Source: Haliea sp964022665
GTDB lineage: Bacteria; Pseudomonadota; Gammaproteobacteria; Pseudomonadales; Halieaceae
Direction: 5' to 3'
Length of the DNA: 64,000 nt
Assembly (NCBI GenBank): GCA_964022665.1
Contig: CAXIDF010000008.1
Location: 62,001-126,000, forward strand
Part shown: positions 15,502-24,297 of the stretch, piece by piece
How positions within the stretch are numbered: position 1 is the stretch's first letter
Layout of the letters: each line of letters opens with the position of its first letter
Program-made: the position numbers and the translations under genes
Notes under the pieces: generated by a model
The model's database searches: none
Told to the model about the DNA's origin: nothing
What the model saw: only the letters and a program-made list of their open reading frames with translations

Positions 15502-16932
15502 ATGTACACCGAGATCATCGCCGTTGCGGTGGTCCTGTTCTATGCGCTGGGTATTGTCTCTGCCGTCGAGGCCATCATCAACGTACGCACGGCGCAGGGG
15601 GCGATCGCCTGGGCCATTTCCCTGCTCGCGGTGCCCTATCTTGCAGTGCCCTGCTATCTGGTATTCGGGCGCACCAAGTTCGACGGTTATCTGGAACAGC
15701 GCAATGCCGTGGAACAGGAAACCCGCGAGCTGTTGCAACAAACAAGAGCCGAGGTGTCCAAACATTTGGTCTTCAGCTCCCCCGCCGAACCCGTCTACAA
15801 CGCCCTCTTCAACCTCACGGGTATTCCTGCTGCCGGGGGCAATGCTGTCGAGCTGCTGGTTGATGGCCAGCAGACCTTCGACAGTATTCTCCGCGGCCTG
15901 GAATCCGCCCAACACCACATCCTGCTCGAGTCTTACATTATTCGCGACGACAACCTGGGCAGGCGTATCGGCCGGGTCCTGTCGGACAAGGCGCGCGCCG
16001 GTGTCAGCGTACACCTGCTCTACGATGAAATAGGCAGCCGCAATTTTCACCGCACGGGGCTGTGTCGCCAGCTGCGCCAGACTGGCGTGCAGGTTGCCGC
16101 TTTCAATACCACACAGGGGCGCCGCAACCGCTTCCAGCTCAACTTCCGCAATCACCGCAAGATCGTCGTTGTCGACGGGCATGTGGCCTGGGTCGGTGGC
16201 CACAATATTGGCGACGAGTACCTGGGGCTGGATCCGGATATCGGGCACTGGCGTGACACGCACCTGCGCCTGCAGGGGCCCGCCGTGCTGGGCGTGGAAC
16301 TGGCCTTTGCCACCGACTGGCGCTGGGCGACGCAAACTTCACTGAGCGTTGTACAGCCGGACGCGGAGGATGCCCACCACGGCACAGAGAATGTGCTCGT
16401 GTTTCCGTCCGATCCCTCCAGCATACTGGAACAAGCCGGGCTCATGTTTCTGCAGCTCATTGTGGCCGCAAAACAGAGAATCTGGATCGCGAGCCCCTAC
16501 TTCGTTCCCGACAGAAGCATCGTGTCGGCCCTGCAGCTCGCCGCGCTACGCGGTGTCGATGTCCGCGTCATGATTCCCGACGAACCCGATGGACCTGTCG
16601 TGGGCATGGCCAACTGGTCGTTCACCCGGGAGCTGCTACCCGCGGGCGTGAAGGTGTACCGCTACCAGGGTGGCTTCCTGCACCAGAAAGTGCTGTTGAT
16701 GGACCACCACCTCGCCGGTATCGGCACCGCCAATTTTGACAATCGCTCTTTCCGACTCAATTTCGAGATTACGCTGCTCGTGGACGGCGAGCACTTCGCC
16801 AGCGAGGTGCAGGCCATGCTCGAGGCTGATCTGCTGAAATGTCGCGAGGTAACGCCTGCTGAAATTGCGGCCAAGCCTGCCTGGTTCCCGCTTGCCATGG
16901 GCGCCGCTCGCCTGTTTTCACCTGTACTGTAA
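15502..16932 (+). CDS. cls: Cardiolipin synthase
   Basis: A 476-residue phospholipase-D-family enzyme with two N-terminal membrane segments (about 3-24 and 34-55) and two HKD motifs: His218-Lys220-Asp225 (NHRKIVVVDGHVAWVGGHN) and His394-Lys396-Asp401 (LHQKVLLMDHHLAGIGTANFDN). The architecture and length match ClsA-type synthases, which condense two phosphatidylglycerols into cardiolipin and glycerol. I chose ATG 15502 (GGGG at 15492-15495 is the ribosome-binding site), although TTG 15490 is possible. It is co-transcribed with the phosphatase just upstream. The convergent AGCS transporter ends 29 bp later. Confidence 0.93.
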   Translation: MYTEIIAVAVVLFYALGIVSAVEAIINVRTAQGAIAWAISLLAVPYLAVPCYLVFGRTKFDGYLEQRNAVEQETRELLQQTRAEVSKHLVFSSPAEPVYNALFNLTGIPAAGGNAVELLVDGQQTFDSILRGLESAQHHILLESYIIRDDNLGRRIGRVLSDKARAGVSVHLLYDEIGSRNFHRTGLCRQLRQTGVQVAAFNTTQGRRNRFQLNFRNHRKIVVVDGHVAWVGGHNIGDEYLGLDPDIGHWRDTHLRLQGPAVLGVELAFATDWRWATQTSLSVVQPDAEDAHHGTENVLVFPSDPSSILEQAGLMFLQLIVAAKQRIWIASPYFVPDRSIVSALQLAALRGVDVRVMIPDEPDGPVVGMANWSFTRELLPAGVKVYRYQGGFLHQKVLLMDHHLAGIGTANFDNRSFRLNFEITLLVDGEHFASEVQAMLEADLLKCREVTPAEIAAKPAWFPLAMGAARLFSPVL

Positions 16933-16961
16933 GCGCGGGGCACGCACCCGAAAACAGACAT

Positions 16962-18350
16962 TTAACCCGGCCAGGACTTTTCGTCGATATCCAGATCGCG
17001 CCAGTCACCCGGCCGCAGGCGGGGCTCCTCACCCTGGCGCAACTGGTTGTCGTAGTCGCGCAGCAGGCGCATGCCAATACGGTACATCCACACCAGACCA
17101 ACCAGGTTCACCAGCGCCAGCAAGCCCATGGTGAGCTCGGCAAAACCGAACACCGTGCTCAGATCCTGCAGCGATCCCCAGAACACCAGCCCCAGCACCG
17201 CAACGCGGAATATATTGGCGACTGTCGGGTTGTCGTCACTGAAAAAGCTCAGGCTGTTATCGCCGAGATAATAGTTGTAGAGAATGGAACTGAACGCAAA
17301 CAGCACCAGCGCAACGGACACAAAGGTGGCACCCCAGCCGCCCACGTGACTCCCCATGGCGAGCTGGGTCAGCAGCACGCCATCCACATCCGGGGCACCC
17401 GGCTGGTAGACATCAGACAGCAGAATGATCACCGCGGTGCAGCTGCACATGATCATGGTGTCAATGAACACGCTGAACGCCTGCACCACACCCTGGTTGG
17501 CCGGGTGCGGCACATGCGCCACAGCCGCCACGTTGGGGGCACTGCCCAGCCCCGCCTCGTTGCTGAAGAGGCCGCGCTTTACCCCCTGCATGATGACGGC
17601 GCCGAGCCCGCCACCCACAGCCTGCTCGATGCCGAACGCACTTTGCACGATCGACCAGAGTGCTGCGGGCACCTCGGTGATGTGCAAGGCAATCACCACC
17701 AGGGCCGCAAGAAAATACATGAGTGCCATGACCGGCACGATCACCTCGGACACGAGGGCGATGCGACGAATACCGCCGAATATTACGCTGCCCAGCACTA
17801 ACACCATCGCCACGCCGGTGGCCCATGTGGCTACACCGAACGATTCGGCCAGCGACGTGGCCACCACATAGGACTGCACGGCGTTGAAGCCCAGGCCGAA
17901 GGTCAGTAACAGCAACACGGAGTACACCGCGGCAAGGCCGCGCTGGCGAACCCCGTAAGTCAGGTAATAGGCCGGCCCGCCACGAAAGCTGCCATCCGGC
18001 TCCGTGCGTTTGAACAACTGCGCCAGGGAACACTCGAAAAAGCTGGTCGCCATACCCATGAGGCCGATCAGCCACATCCAGAACACGGCACCCGGGCCGC
18101 CCAGCGTGATCGCCACCGCAACGCCGGCGATATTGCCACTGCCTACGCGCCCCGCTACCGATACCACCAGGGCCTGGAAGGAGCTTACCTGGCCGCGTTC
18201 ATGGTGCATGCCACCACGCAGTACGCCGAACATACGCCCGAAGTAGCGAAACTGCACGCCGCGTGAGGCAACCGTGAACAACAAACCGACCGCGACCAGA
18301 ACCAGCACGAGCACCTGGCCCCAGAGAAAATCATTGACGGCAGTGAACAT
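16962..18350 (-). CDS. Sodium:alanine symporter (AGCS family)
   Basis: A 462-residue inner-membrane transporter with about 10-11 hydrophobic helices. Family signatures: VAGRVGSGNIAGVAVAITLGGPGAVFWMW (60-90), GGPAYYLTYG, and KRGLFSNEAGLGSAPNVAA. It carries out Na+-coupled uptake of alanine, glycine or glutamine. The charged C terminus (about 430-462) is cytosolic. It lies 50 bp downstream of a second Na+ symporter of another family, both on the minus strand, so the two may be co-transcribed. Confidence 0.93.
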   Translation of the reverse strand: MFTAVNDFLWGQVLVLVLVAVGLLFTVASRGVQFRYFGRMFGVLRGGMHHERGQVSSFQALVVSVAGRVGSGNIAGVAVAITLGGPGAVFWMWLIGLMGMATSFFECSLAQLFKRTEPDGSFRGGPAYYLTYGVRQRGLAAVYSVLLLLTFGLGFNAVQSYVVATSLAESFGVATWATGVAMVLVLGSVIFGGIRRIALVSEVIVPVMALMYFLAALVVIALHITEVPAALWSIVQSAFGIEQAVGGGLGAVIMQGVKRGLFSNEAGLGSAPNVAAVAHVPHPANQGVVQAFSVFIDTMIMCSCTAVIILLSDVYQPGAPDVDGVLLTQLAMGSHVGGWGATFVSVALVLFAFSSILYNYYLGDNSLSFFSDDNPTVANIFRVAVLGLVFWGSLQDLSTVFGFAELTMGLLALVNLVGLVWMYRIGMRLLRDYDNQLRQGEEPRLRPGDWRDLDIDEKSWPG

Positions 18351-18400
18351 AGGAACTCCGCAGGCTCAAACCCAAGTGTGCCTGGCACCCCGGCGTGACC

Positions 18401-19750
18401 TCAGCCGGCAACGCCTCGCACAAAAATGACCACCAGCGCAGGTGGCACCACAAAACGGATCATGAAGCGCCAGAGCCCATAGCTCATGCGGCTCATGCTC
18501 CAGAGTTCGTCGCGACTGGCCCGCGCGGTCGTGACCCAACCGGCAAACACCGCGATCATGAGACCACCCAGGGGCAACAGGATCTGGTTGGAGAAATAAT
18601 CCATGGTGTCGTTGAAATTCCGCCCACCCAGGCTGAAATCGACCCACACGTTGTAAGACAGAATACTCAGCACGCTGAATACGGCAACCGAAGCGATCAC
18701 CAACAGGGCGCTGCGGTGCCGCGGCATACCGTAGCGCTCCTCTATCCAGGCATTCACGCACTCCACCAGCCCGACCATCGAGGTAATACCGGCCACCGAA
18801 AGCATGGTAAAAAAGAGTACGCTGAACACGTGTCCGCCAGGCATCTGCGCAAAGGCCACCGGCAGGGTTTGGAAAATGAGGCCTGCACCGGCCGCCGGAT
18901 CCAGCCCGTAATTGAACACGGCCGGGAAAATCACCAGCCCTGCCAGCAATGCCACCACCGTATCCGCCAACACAATAATCAGCGCCGACTGACCGATGGA
19001 GATGGATCTGGGCAGGTAGGATCCGTAGATCATCATGCCGCCCATCGCCACACCAATAGAGAAGAAAGCTTGGCCAATCGCCGCGAGCACTGCATCGGGA
19101 CCGATCTTGCTGAAATCCGGAGTGAACAGCCACTCAATTGCGGCGTGGAAGCCCCCGGCAAAATAGTTGTAAGCGGCAAGCCCCACCAGAAGCAGGAACA
19201 TCAGTGGCATCATAACGACCACAGCGCGCTCGATGCCATCCTTGACGCCGGCATAGATAATTAACCCGGTGATGGCCAGGCCGACCAGGGTCCAGAACAG
19301 CATACCCAAGGTATCGCCCTGAACCGCAGTGAACTGCGCGGCAGCGTTCACGGCATCGACATCGGCAAACCCGGTCGTCACCGCCTTGAACAGGTACCAG
19401 AGCACCCAGCCCACGATCACGGCGTAGACGATCTCGATAGTGTAGGCCGCCAGCAGCCCCATACCGCCAACCCACTGCCACTGGCGACTGCGACCACTCT
19501 CTGCGGCAACGACGGCCATGGCTTCCGGCGGGCTTGCCTGGCCGCGCCGCCCCACCATAAGCTCGGCGATCAGGATGGGCATGCCGATACAGAAGGCGCA
19601 GAGCAGATAGACGATGACGAAAGCGGCGCCGCCATTTTCACCCGTGATATAGGGAAACCGCCAGATGTTACCCAGGCCCACCGCAAACCCGACGGCCGCC
19701 ATGAGAAACGCAAACCGGGAGGACCAGTGATCTGCTGCCGCTACTGCCAT
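18401..19750 (-). CDS. Sodium-dependent transporter (SNF/NSS family)
   Basis: A 449-residue neurotransmitter:sodium symporter homologue. The N-terminal signature FAVGLGNIWRFPYITGENGG is nearly identical to the conserved first helix with the Na+ and substrate-binding break, as in LeuT. About 11 hydrophobic segments follow. Bacterial members carry hydrophobic amino acids or indole compounds using the Na+ gradient. It is the upstream gene of the pair with the AGCS transporter. The pairing suggests nutrient amino-acid uptake in a salty habitat, matching the amino-acid catabolic genes at 47-55 kb. Confidence 0.92.
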   Translation of the reverse strand: MAVAAADHWSSRFAFLMAAVGFAVGLGNIWRFPYITGENGGAAFVIVYLLCAFCIGMPILIAELMVGRRGQASPPEAMAVVAAESGRSRQWQWVGGMGLLAAYTIEIVYAVIVGWVLWYLFKAVTTGFADVDAVNAAAQFTAVQGDTLGMLFWTLVGLAITGLIIYAGVKDGIERAVVVMMPLMFLLLVGLAAYNYFAGGFHAAIEWLFTPDFSKIGPDAVLAAIGQAFFSIGVAMGGMMIYGSYLPRSISIGQSALIIVLADTVVALLAGLVIFPAVFNYGLDPAAGAGLIFQTLPVAFAQMPGGHVFSVLFFTMLSVAGITSMVGLVECVNAWIEERYGMPRHRSALLVIASVAVFSVLSILSYNVWVDFSLGGRNFNDTMDYFSNQILLPLGGLMIAVFAGWVTTARASRDELWSMSRMSYGLWRFMIRFVVPPALVVIFVRGVAG

Positions 19751-19810
19751 GGTGCTCCACTCTCCGAGTTCTGATTATTCTGCGCAGTGTACACAAAACC
19801 CCTCAACGCA

Positions 19811-21595
19811 TCAGCTGGCAATCAATGGCGCGCAGGCCTGCGCCAGCCATTGCCGTTCAGGCTCGTCCAGCAGGGGCGCCACCGTATCTTCCACGCGCCG
19901 GTGATAGGCATCGATCCAGGCCTGTTCGCAAGGCGACAGCAGGCCCACGTCAATCAGGCGCCGGTCAAAAGGCACCAGTGTCAACACGTCAAAGCCGTAC
20001 ATCGGTGTTTCCAGCTCGCCGTTCAATGCCTGCACCACCACCAGGTTTTCACAGCGAATACCGAACTCGCCGTCGCGATAGTAGCCCGGTTCATTGCTGA
20101 GGATCATGCCCGGCTCCAGCGTTGCTGCGCTCCACGCCCGGCTGATCCGCTGCGGCCCTTCATGCACGCTGAGAAACGCCCCGACACCGTGGCCGGTGCC
20201 GTGGTCGTAATCGAAGCCCTCGCGCCAGAGCGGCTGGCGCGCCAGCACGTCGAGATGCGTACCGGTGGTGCCGCGGGGGAAACGCGCCTGGTCGAGTGCA
20301 ATGTGGCCCTGCAAGACCAGTGTGAAGAGCTTGCGCACCCCCGCCGCCGGCGTGCCAATGGCCACCGTGCGGGTGATGTCGGTTGTGCCGTCGGTGTACT
20401 GGCCCCCGGAGTCCACGAGGTAAACGGAGTCGGGCGGCAACCGGGCCGGCACGGCATTGCGATGATTGTAGTGACACATGGCGGCATTGCCCCCTGCCGC
20501 CGAAATCGTGTCGAACGAAGGCCCCTGGAAATGCTCGCCCTCCTCACGGAAAGCCAACAGCTGGTCCGCGAGGCCCGCCTCATCGTGGTACTGGTCACTC
20601 TGCAGCTCCGTATCAAGCCAGGCGAGAAAACGGACCACAGCAACGGCGTCGCGTACATGTGCCTTGCGTGCGCCGTCAATCTCCACGGCGTTCTTGCAGG
20701 CCTTCGGAAGCAGTACCGGGTCGGGCGCGGCCACCAGGATCGCACCGCCCTCCTCCAGAAGCCGTTGCGACCAGGCATTTGCGGTGTGGGGGTCCGCCAC
20801 CACACGCCGGCCTGCCTGCCCGGCAAGAAGTGCGGCGGCCTCCTGCGGCGCATGCAGGCGCACGTCGGCTCCGCAGTGTGCCTGCCAACCCGGGGGCATG
20901 CGCCGGGGATCCACAATGAGATCCACCGAGGCGTCGCGCCAGATCAGCGCCATCGACTGCAACACCGGCAGACAGGGCACATCCAGGCCACGTACATTGA
21001 GCAACCAAGATACCGAATCCGGTGCGAACACCAGCGCTGCATCGGCACGCTGGCTCTCCAGGCTTGCCGCAATGCGCGCGCGTTTGCTGGCGCTGGACTC
21101 ACCGCTGAACGCGTCATCCAGCAACAGCGCCGGACGCACGTCTGGCGCGGGACGCTCGTGCCAGCAACGGTCAACCAGGTTGTCCGCATCCGCACACAAC
21201 ACCACACCCGCGGCCTGCAATGTCTCCTCGGCATCGCGGTACCACTGCAGGCTGTGCAGCCGTGGGTCTGCCGCGACCCGTGCTCCGGACGGCAATGCAC
21301 CGGCCAGCCAGCTGGCCGGGGGCGTGTTGATCAGGTGTTGATAACTGAAATGGGCTGCATCCACCTGTTGTCGGACCTGCACGGTGTAGCGCCCGTCGAC
21401 AAAAATCGCCGCACTGTCGCGCAGCACCACAACCACGCCCGCCGAGCCGGTAAATCCGGACACCCAGAGCAGGCGTTCATTGTGTAGCGGAATATATTCG
21501 CCGAGGTGTTCATCGGCACGGGGGATGACCAGGGCATCGTAACCCCGCTCTTGCATCAGTTTGCGCAGGGCTTGCAGCCGGGTTGCAGTCGTCAT
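19811..21595 (-). CDS. Aminopeptidase P family (M24B Xaa-Pro peptidase)
   Basis: A 594-residue enzyme, longer than E. coli PepP because of two N-terminal creatinase-like domains, as in eukaryote-like aminopeptidase P. The catalytic pita-bread domain in the last third carries metal ligands: Asp pair in YLVDSGGQYTDGTTDITRT, His in GTGHGVGAFLSVHEGPQ, and Glu pair in SNEPGYY and FGIRCENLVVV. It removes N-terminal residues preceding proline. I start at ATG 21595 (MTTATRLQALRKL); a TTG 30 bp earlier would overlap the rubredoxin stop. It follows rubredoxin after 26 bp. Confidence 0.92.
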   Translation of the reverse strand: MTTATRLQALRKLMQERGYDALVIPRADEHLGEYIPLHNERLLWVSGFTGSAGVVVVLRDSAAIFVDGRYTVQVRQQVDAAHFSYQHLINTPPASWLAGALPSGARVAADPRLHSLQWYRDAEETLQAAGVVLCADADNLVDRCWHERPAPDVRPALLLDDAFSGESSASKRARIAASLESQRADAALVFAPDSVSWLLNVRGLDVPCLPVLQSMALIWRDASVDLIVDPRRMPPGWQAHCGADVRLHAPQEAAALLAGQAGRRVVADPHTANAWSQRLLEEGGAILVAAPDPVLLPKACKNAVEIDGARKAHVRDAVAVVRFLAWLDTELQSDQYHDEAGLADQLLAFREEGEHFQGPSFDTISAAGGNAAMCHYNHRNAVPARLPPDSVYLVDSGGQYTDGTTDITRTVAIGTPAAGVRKLFTLVLQGHIALDQARFPRGTTGTHLDVLARQPLWREGFDYDHGTGHGVGAFLSVHEGPQRISRAWSAATLEPGMILSNEPGYYRDGEFGIRCENLVVVQALNGELETPMYGFDVLTLVPFDRRLIDVGLLSPCEQAWIDAYHRRVEDTVAPLLDEPERQWLAQACAPLIAS

Positions 21596-21621
21596 CAGGG
21601 TTATCCAGAAAGTGGGTAGGC

Positions 21622-21801
21622 TCAACCTTCCATGAGGTCAAAATCGGCCTTGGAGATACCGCAGTCGGGGCATTCCCAGTCCTCGGGCAGATCTTCCCAG
21701 AGGGTGCCGGGCGCAATGCCGTCCTCCGGAATACCCAGGGCTTCATCGTAGATAAAACCGCAAATGACACACTCGTACTTGCGCTGGCCGGGCTTGCTCA
21801 T
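21622..21801 (-). CDS. Rubredoxin
   Basis: A 59-residue iron-sulfur protein with the two diagnostic CxxCG knuckles, CVICG (about 11-15) and CPDCG (about 44-48), and the GIAPGTLWEDLPEDW segment that lies between them. It binds one Fe(SCys)4 centre and transfers single electrons, usually to alkane hydroxylases or oxygen- and superoxide-reducing enzymes. A start at ATG 21801 gives the normal length, with AGGA 10 bp upstream. No obvious electron partner (rubredoxin reductase or AlkB) is in the window. Confidence 0.95.
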   Translation of the reverse strand: MSKPGQRKYECVICGFIYDEALGIPEDGIAPGTLWEDLPEDWECPDCGISKADFDLMEG

Positions 21802-21838
21802 AACACGTGATCCTGTAGGTGGTTCGAAGTCAGCGACC

Positions 21839-22594
21839 CTACTGCGGGAGGGAGCCATCGAGGCGTAAATCGTAGCCCGCCGCCACTGGCCGCGCCAGCA
21901 GGGCAAGCGCTTCCTGTAACAGAGGATCCCAGGTTTCGTCATGGGTCAGTAAAATGGCGATGCTATAGTCGCGCTGTCGCAACTGCAACTCTCCCTCGGC
22001 ACGCAGGGGGCCGGCGAGCGTGACTATGGTGCCGGCCAACACCCCTGGGGCGGTATCCCGTATATCCGCGGCGTAACTACCCAGCGGAAGCAGACCCTGC
22101 GGTGAATCCCAGGCTGCCTGCTGCCAGGTCAGCCGCGCGGTCGCCTCCAGCGGCAAACCGTCGCGCAGGTGCAGCGTCTCGGCCTGGGCTGTCATTCGCC
22201 CCGTGAGGGCTATCGGCGCCAGGTGTCGCAACAGCGCGGCATCAAATCGCGCCTCGACATCGGACAGGATGACCTCGCGTTCGCCACGCCAGGCGACAAC
22301 AGCCGCCAGTTCCTGGTCACTCCAGCGGGAGTGTATACGCAGTGTCGGGGCCGCCAGGAGCAGCGACAGCGGACGCACCGACCAGGTCACCTCGCCCAGA
22401 TGCAGAATGCCGGCATCAGTGGACACCCGTACGCGGCTCGCGCGGCCACTCCACACCGTACCTGACAAGCCGTCAGCCGCGACCGGCGTACCGGCGAGAA
22501 CACGATTCAGCACGTGCGCAGGCGCGCCCGCCAGCAGCAGGACAAACAATAACAGCAGGGCGGCGACCCCCGCGAGCAGCTGCGCGCGGCTCAT
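21839..22594 (-). CDS. gspN: Type II secretion protein GspN
   Basis: The last gene of the secretion operon, 251 residues. A single N-terminal membrane segment (LLAGVAALLLLFVLLLAGAP) is followed by a periplasmic beta-rich domain with repeated GTVWSGRASRVRV and LAGTIVTLAGPLRAEGELQL stretches. That is the usual form of GspN, a component present only in some systems and of auxiliary role. The start overlaps the stop of gspM by 4 bp. The order L-M-N after K is canonical. Confidence 0.85.
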   Translation of the reverse strand: MSRAQLLAGVAALLLLFVLLLAGAPAHVLNRVLAGTPVAADGLSGTVWSGRASRVRVSTDAGILHLGEVTWSVRPLSLLLAAPTLRIHSRWSDQELAAVVAWRGEREVILSDVEARFDAALLRHLAPIALTGRMTAQAETLHLRDGLPLEATARLTWQQAAWDSPQGLLPLGSYAADIRDTAPGVLAGTIVTLAGPLRAEGELQLRQRDYSIAILLTHDETWDPLLQEALALLARPVAAGYDLRLDGSLPQ

Positions 22595-23061
22595 GGCTGA
22601 CCGATCCGCACCGTCGCATTGACCAGACCCGCGCTGCCCGCCTGTGTGATCGCGACTTCTGCGAACACCAGGCCCTCCCGCATTTCGAGCTGATGCAGCC
22701 AGGCCGCAAGATCGGCAAAACGGGCGTTTTCCAGGCGCACCTGCAGGTCGCCCCGCGCACCCGGTTGCAACCGGCTCACTGACAGGCCGTACCGGGCGGT
22801 ACTCTGATTAACCACCGCGGCGAGATTGCTGCCCGAGCGCACCGGCGTATTACCCTCCCGCGCCTGCAATACCAACGCTGACAGCGCATCCACACGCACC
22901 AGCGTTTCCGCTGTCGCGCTGTTCTGCTCCGCCATGCGATCGCGTTTGGCCGCCATCGGCGACCACAGGGCTACCCACAGCAACCACACTGCCACAGCCA
23001 TCGCCAACACCAGCACGCTGGACTGCTCCCGCACCGTGAGGCGCACCCACCAGGCTTTCAT
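22591..23061 (-). CDS. gspM: Type II secretion protein GspM
   Basis: A 156-residue bitopic protein: a short cytosolic start (MKAWWVRLTVREQSS), a membrane segment at about 16-36 (VLVLAMAVAVWLLWVAL), a coiled-coil-prone stretch, then a ferredoxin-like periplasmic domain. GspM binds GspL and joins the inner-membrane platform. The ATG (23061) shares one base with the TGA of gspL. A GTG directly before it is the alternative start. Confidence 0.87.
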   Translation of the reverse strand: MKAWWVRLTVREQSSVLVLAMAVAVWLLWVALWSPMAAKRDRMAEQNSATAETLVRVDALSALVLQAREGNTPVRSGSNLAAVVNQSTARYGLSVSRLQPGARGDLQVRLENARFADLAAWLHQLEMREGLVFAEVAITQAGSAGLVNATVRIGQP

Positions 23062-24254
23062 CACGCGCCCCTCACCCGGATGCGGGCTCGCACCCCGTCA
23101 CCTTGCGCACTGCTGCTCTCCATTTCAGCCGCCAGACCCGCATCGGTAAGCCCCGCGCGCAGTTGTTCAACCGCGGAGAAATCGCTGGCAACGATATTAA
23201 GGCGCATCTCGCCACCCCGCTGGTTGTAGTTCAGGCTGAGAACCCGCGTGGCCGGGCGCTCGGCAATCACGCGACCGGCGCGCTCCAGCAATGGCACGAA
23301 ACTGCCCGCACCGGGCCCACCCCGCAGGCTGTCCAGCTGCCGTTGCAGCTGTCGCTCGGCGTCCACCAGCGCACCCTGAGGCATGGCCTGGCGATAACTC
23401 GCCTCCAGTGCGCCACGCAACGCCAGATTCTCGCTTGCCAAGGCGCGGTAGTCCGCCCATGTCGCAGCCAGCTGCAAGACAAACGCGCCGAGCAGGAAAC
23501 TGGCGGCGACACGCCAGTAGTTCCACCATTGCACCAGCGGCAGGCGCGACGCATAGGCGCCCTGGCGCAGGTTCAATGCGGCTTCATCAGCCGATAACAG
23601 TAACGCGCTACAGAGGTTACCCTGCCGCCACTGCACACGCTCCCGCAGCGCCGCTGGCAGCAAATCGAGTGCGTCTGCATGGTCAGCCGCATAGAATATG
23701 ATGGCCTCCGGCATCTCTGCCTCAGCCGCAGCCAGGAGCACGGCGGGCAGCAGCTCGTGCTCCACCGCGTAGCCCTCGGCCTCACCGCTGCGCACCAGCA
23801 CCTGTTTGCCATCCATGACCAGGCACCATTCACCCGCACGCCACGGGAGCAGCAGCGTTTCCGGCACCCACCGCGGTAAATCCGGCAGGTGCGCCAGGCG
23901 CTGCGCCCAGTATGCCATCGCCCGGTGGCTACACATCGCCACCGCATAGCGGGTTTTATCCAGTGCCCGCGAGGCGAAATGCAGAGCGTCTACGTCTTCC
24001 GCAACCTGCTCCTCAAACATGAACGGCAATGCCCGCGCCAGATGCTTCTTCTCTGCCGCTGCTACCTCCAGCGGCAGTAAGCGCACATCGGCACCCGGGG
24101 CTGCGAAGCATGCCTGCCAGCGCGAACTGCGCAGACTGGCGGCGAAGTTTGCTACCTCTTCGGCACTGCCCAGCGGCCGCGGCTGCTCACCCGCACCGGG
24201 CGGATACCAGACAAGCGCATCATCCATCAGGCGCACGATGGCTAGGTTCTGCAC
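23061..24254 (-). CDS. gspL: Type II secretion protein GspL
   Basis: A 397-residue inner-membrane platform protein. The cytosolic actin-like domain is at residues 1-250, a membrane segment at about 265-285 (VAASFLLGAFVLQLAATWA), and a periplasmic ferredoxin-like domain at the end. The cytosolic part anchors the GspE ATPase. It starts at GTG 24254 (QNLAIVRLMDDALVW), 6 bp after GGAGAG; the longer open frame upstream lacks similarity. The end abuts gspM. Confidence 0.87.
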   Translation of the reverse strand: MQNLAIVRLMDDALVWYPPGAGEQPRPLGSAEEVANFAASLRSSRWQACFAAPGADVRLLPLEVAAAEKKHLARALPFMFEEQVAEDVDALHFASRALDKTRYAVAMCSHRAMAYWAQRLAHLPDLPRWVPETLLLPWRAGEWCLVMDGKQVLVRSGEAEGYAVEHELLPAVLLAAAEAEMPEAIIFYAADHADALDLLPAALRERVQWRQGNLCSALLLSADEAALNLRQGAYASRLPLVQWWNYWRVAASFLLGAFVLQLAATWADYRALASENLALRGALEASYRQAMPQGALVDAERQLQRQLDSLRGGPGAGSFVPLLERAGRVIAERPATRVLSLNYNQRGGEMRLNIVASDFSAVEQLRAGLTDAGLAAEMESSSAQGDGVRARIRVRGA

Positions 24255-24297
24255 AGAGTTCTCTCCGTTGTCATCAATCCGGGGAATGGCGAGCGGG

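Noticed and set aside
15232..16335. A 367-codon open frame on the minus strand
   Set aside because: It covers parts of both the phosphatase and cardiolipin synthase genes in antisense and has no motif.
19787..21487. A 566-codon open frame on the plus strand
   Set aside because: It mirrors the aminopeptidase P gene on the opposite strand; the composition is that of a GC-rich shadow frame and shows no family motif.
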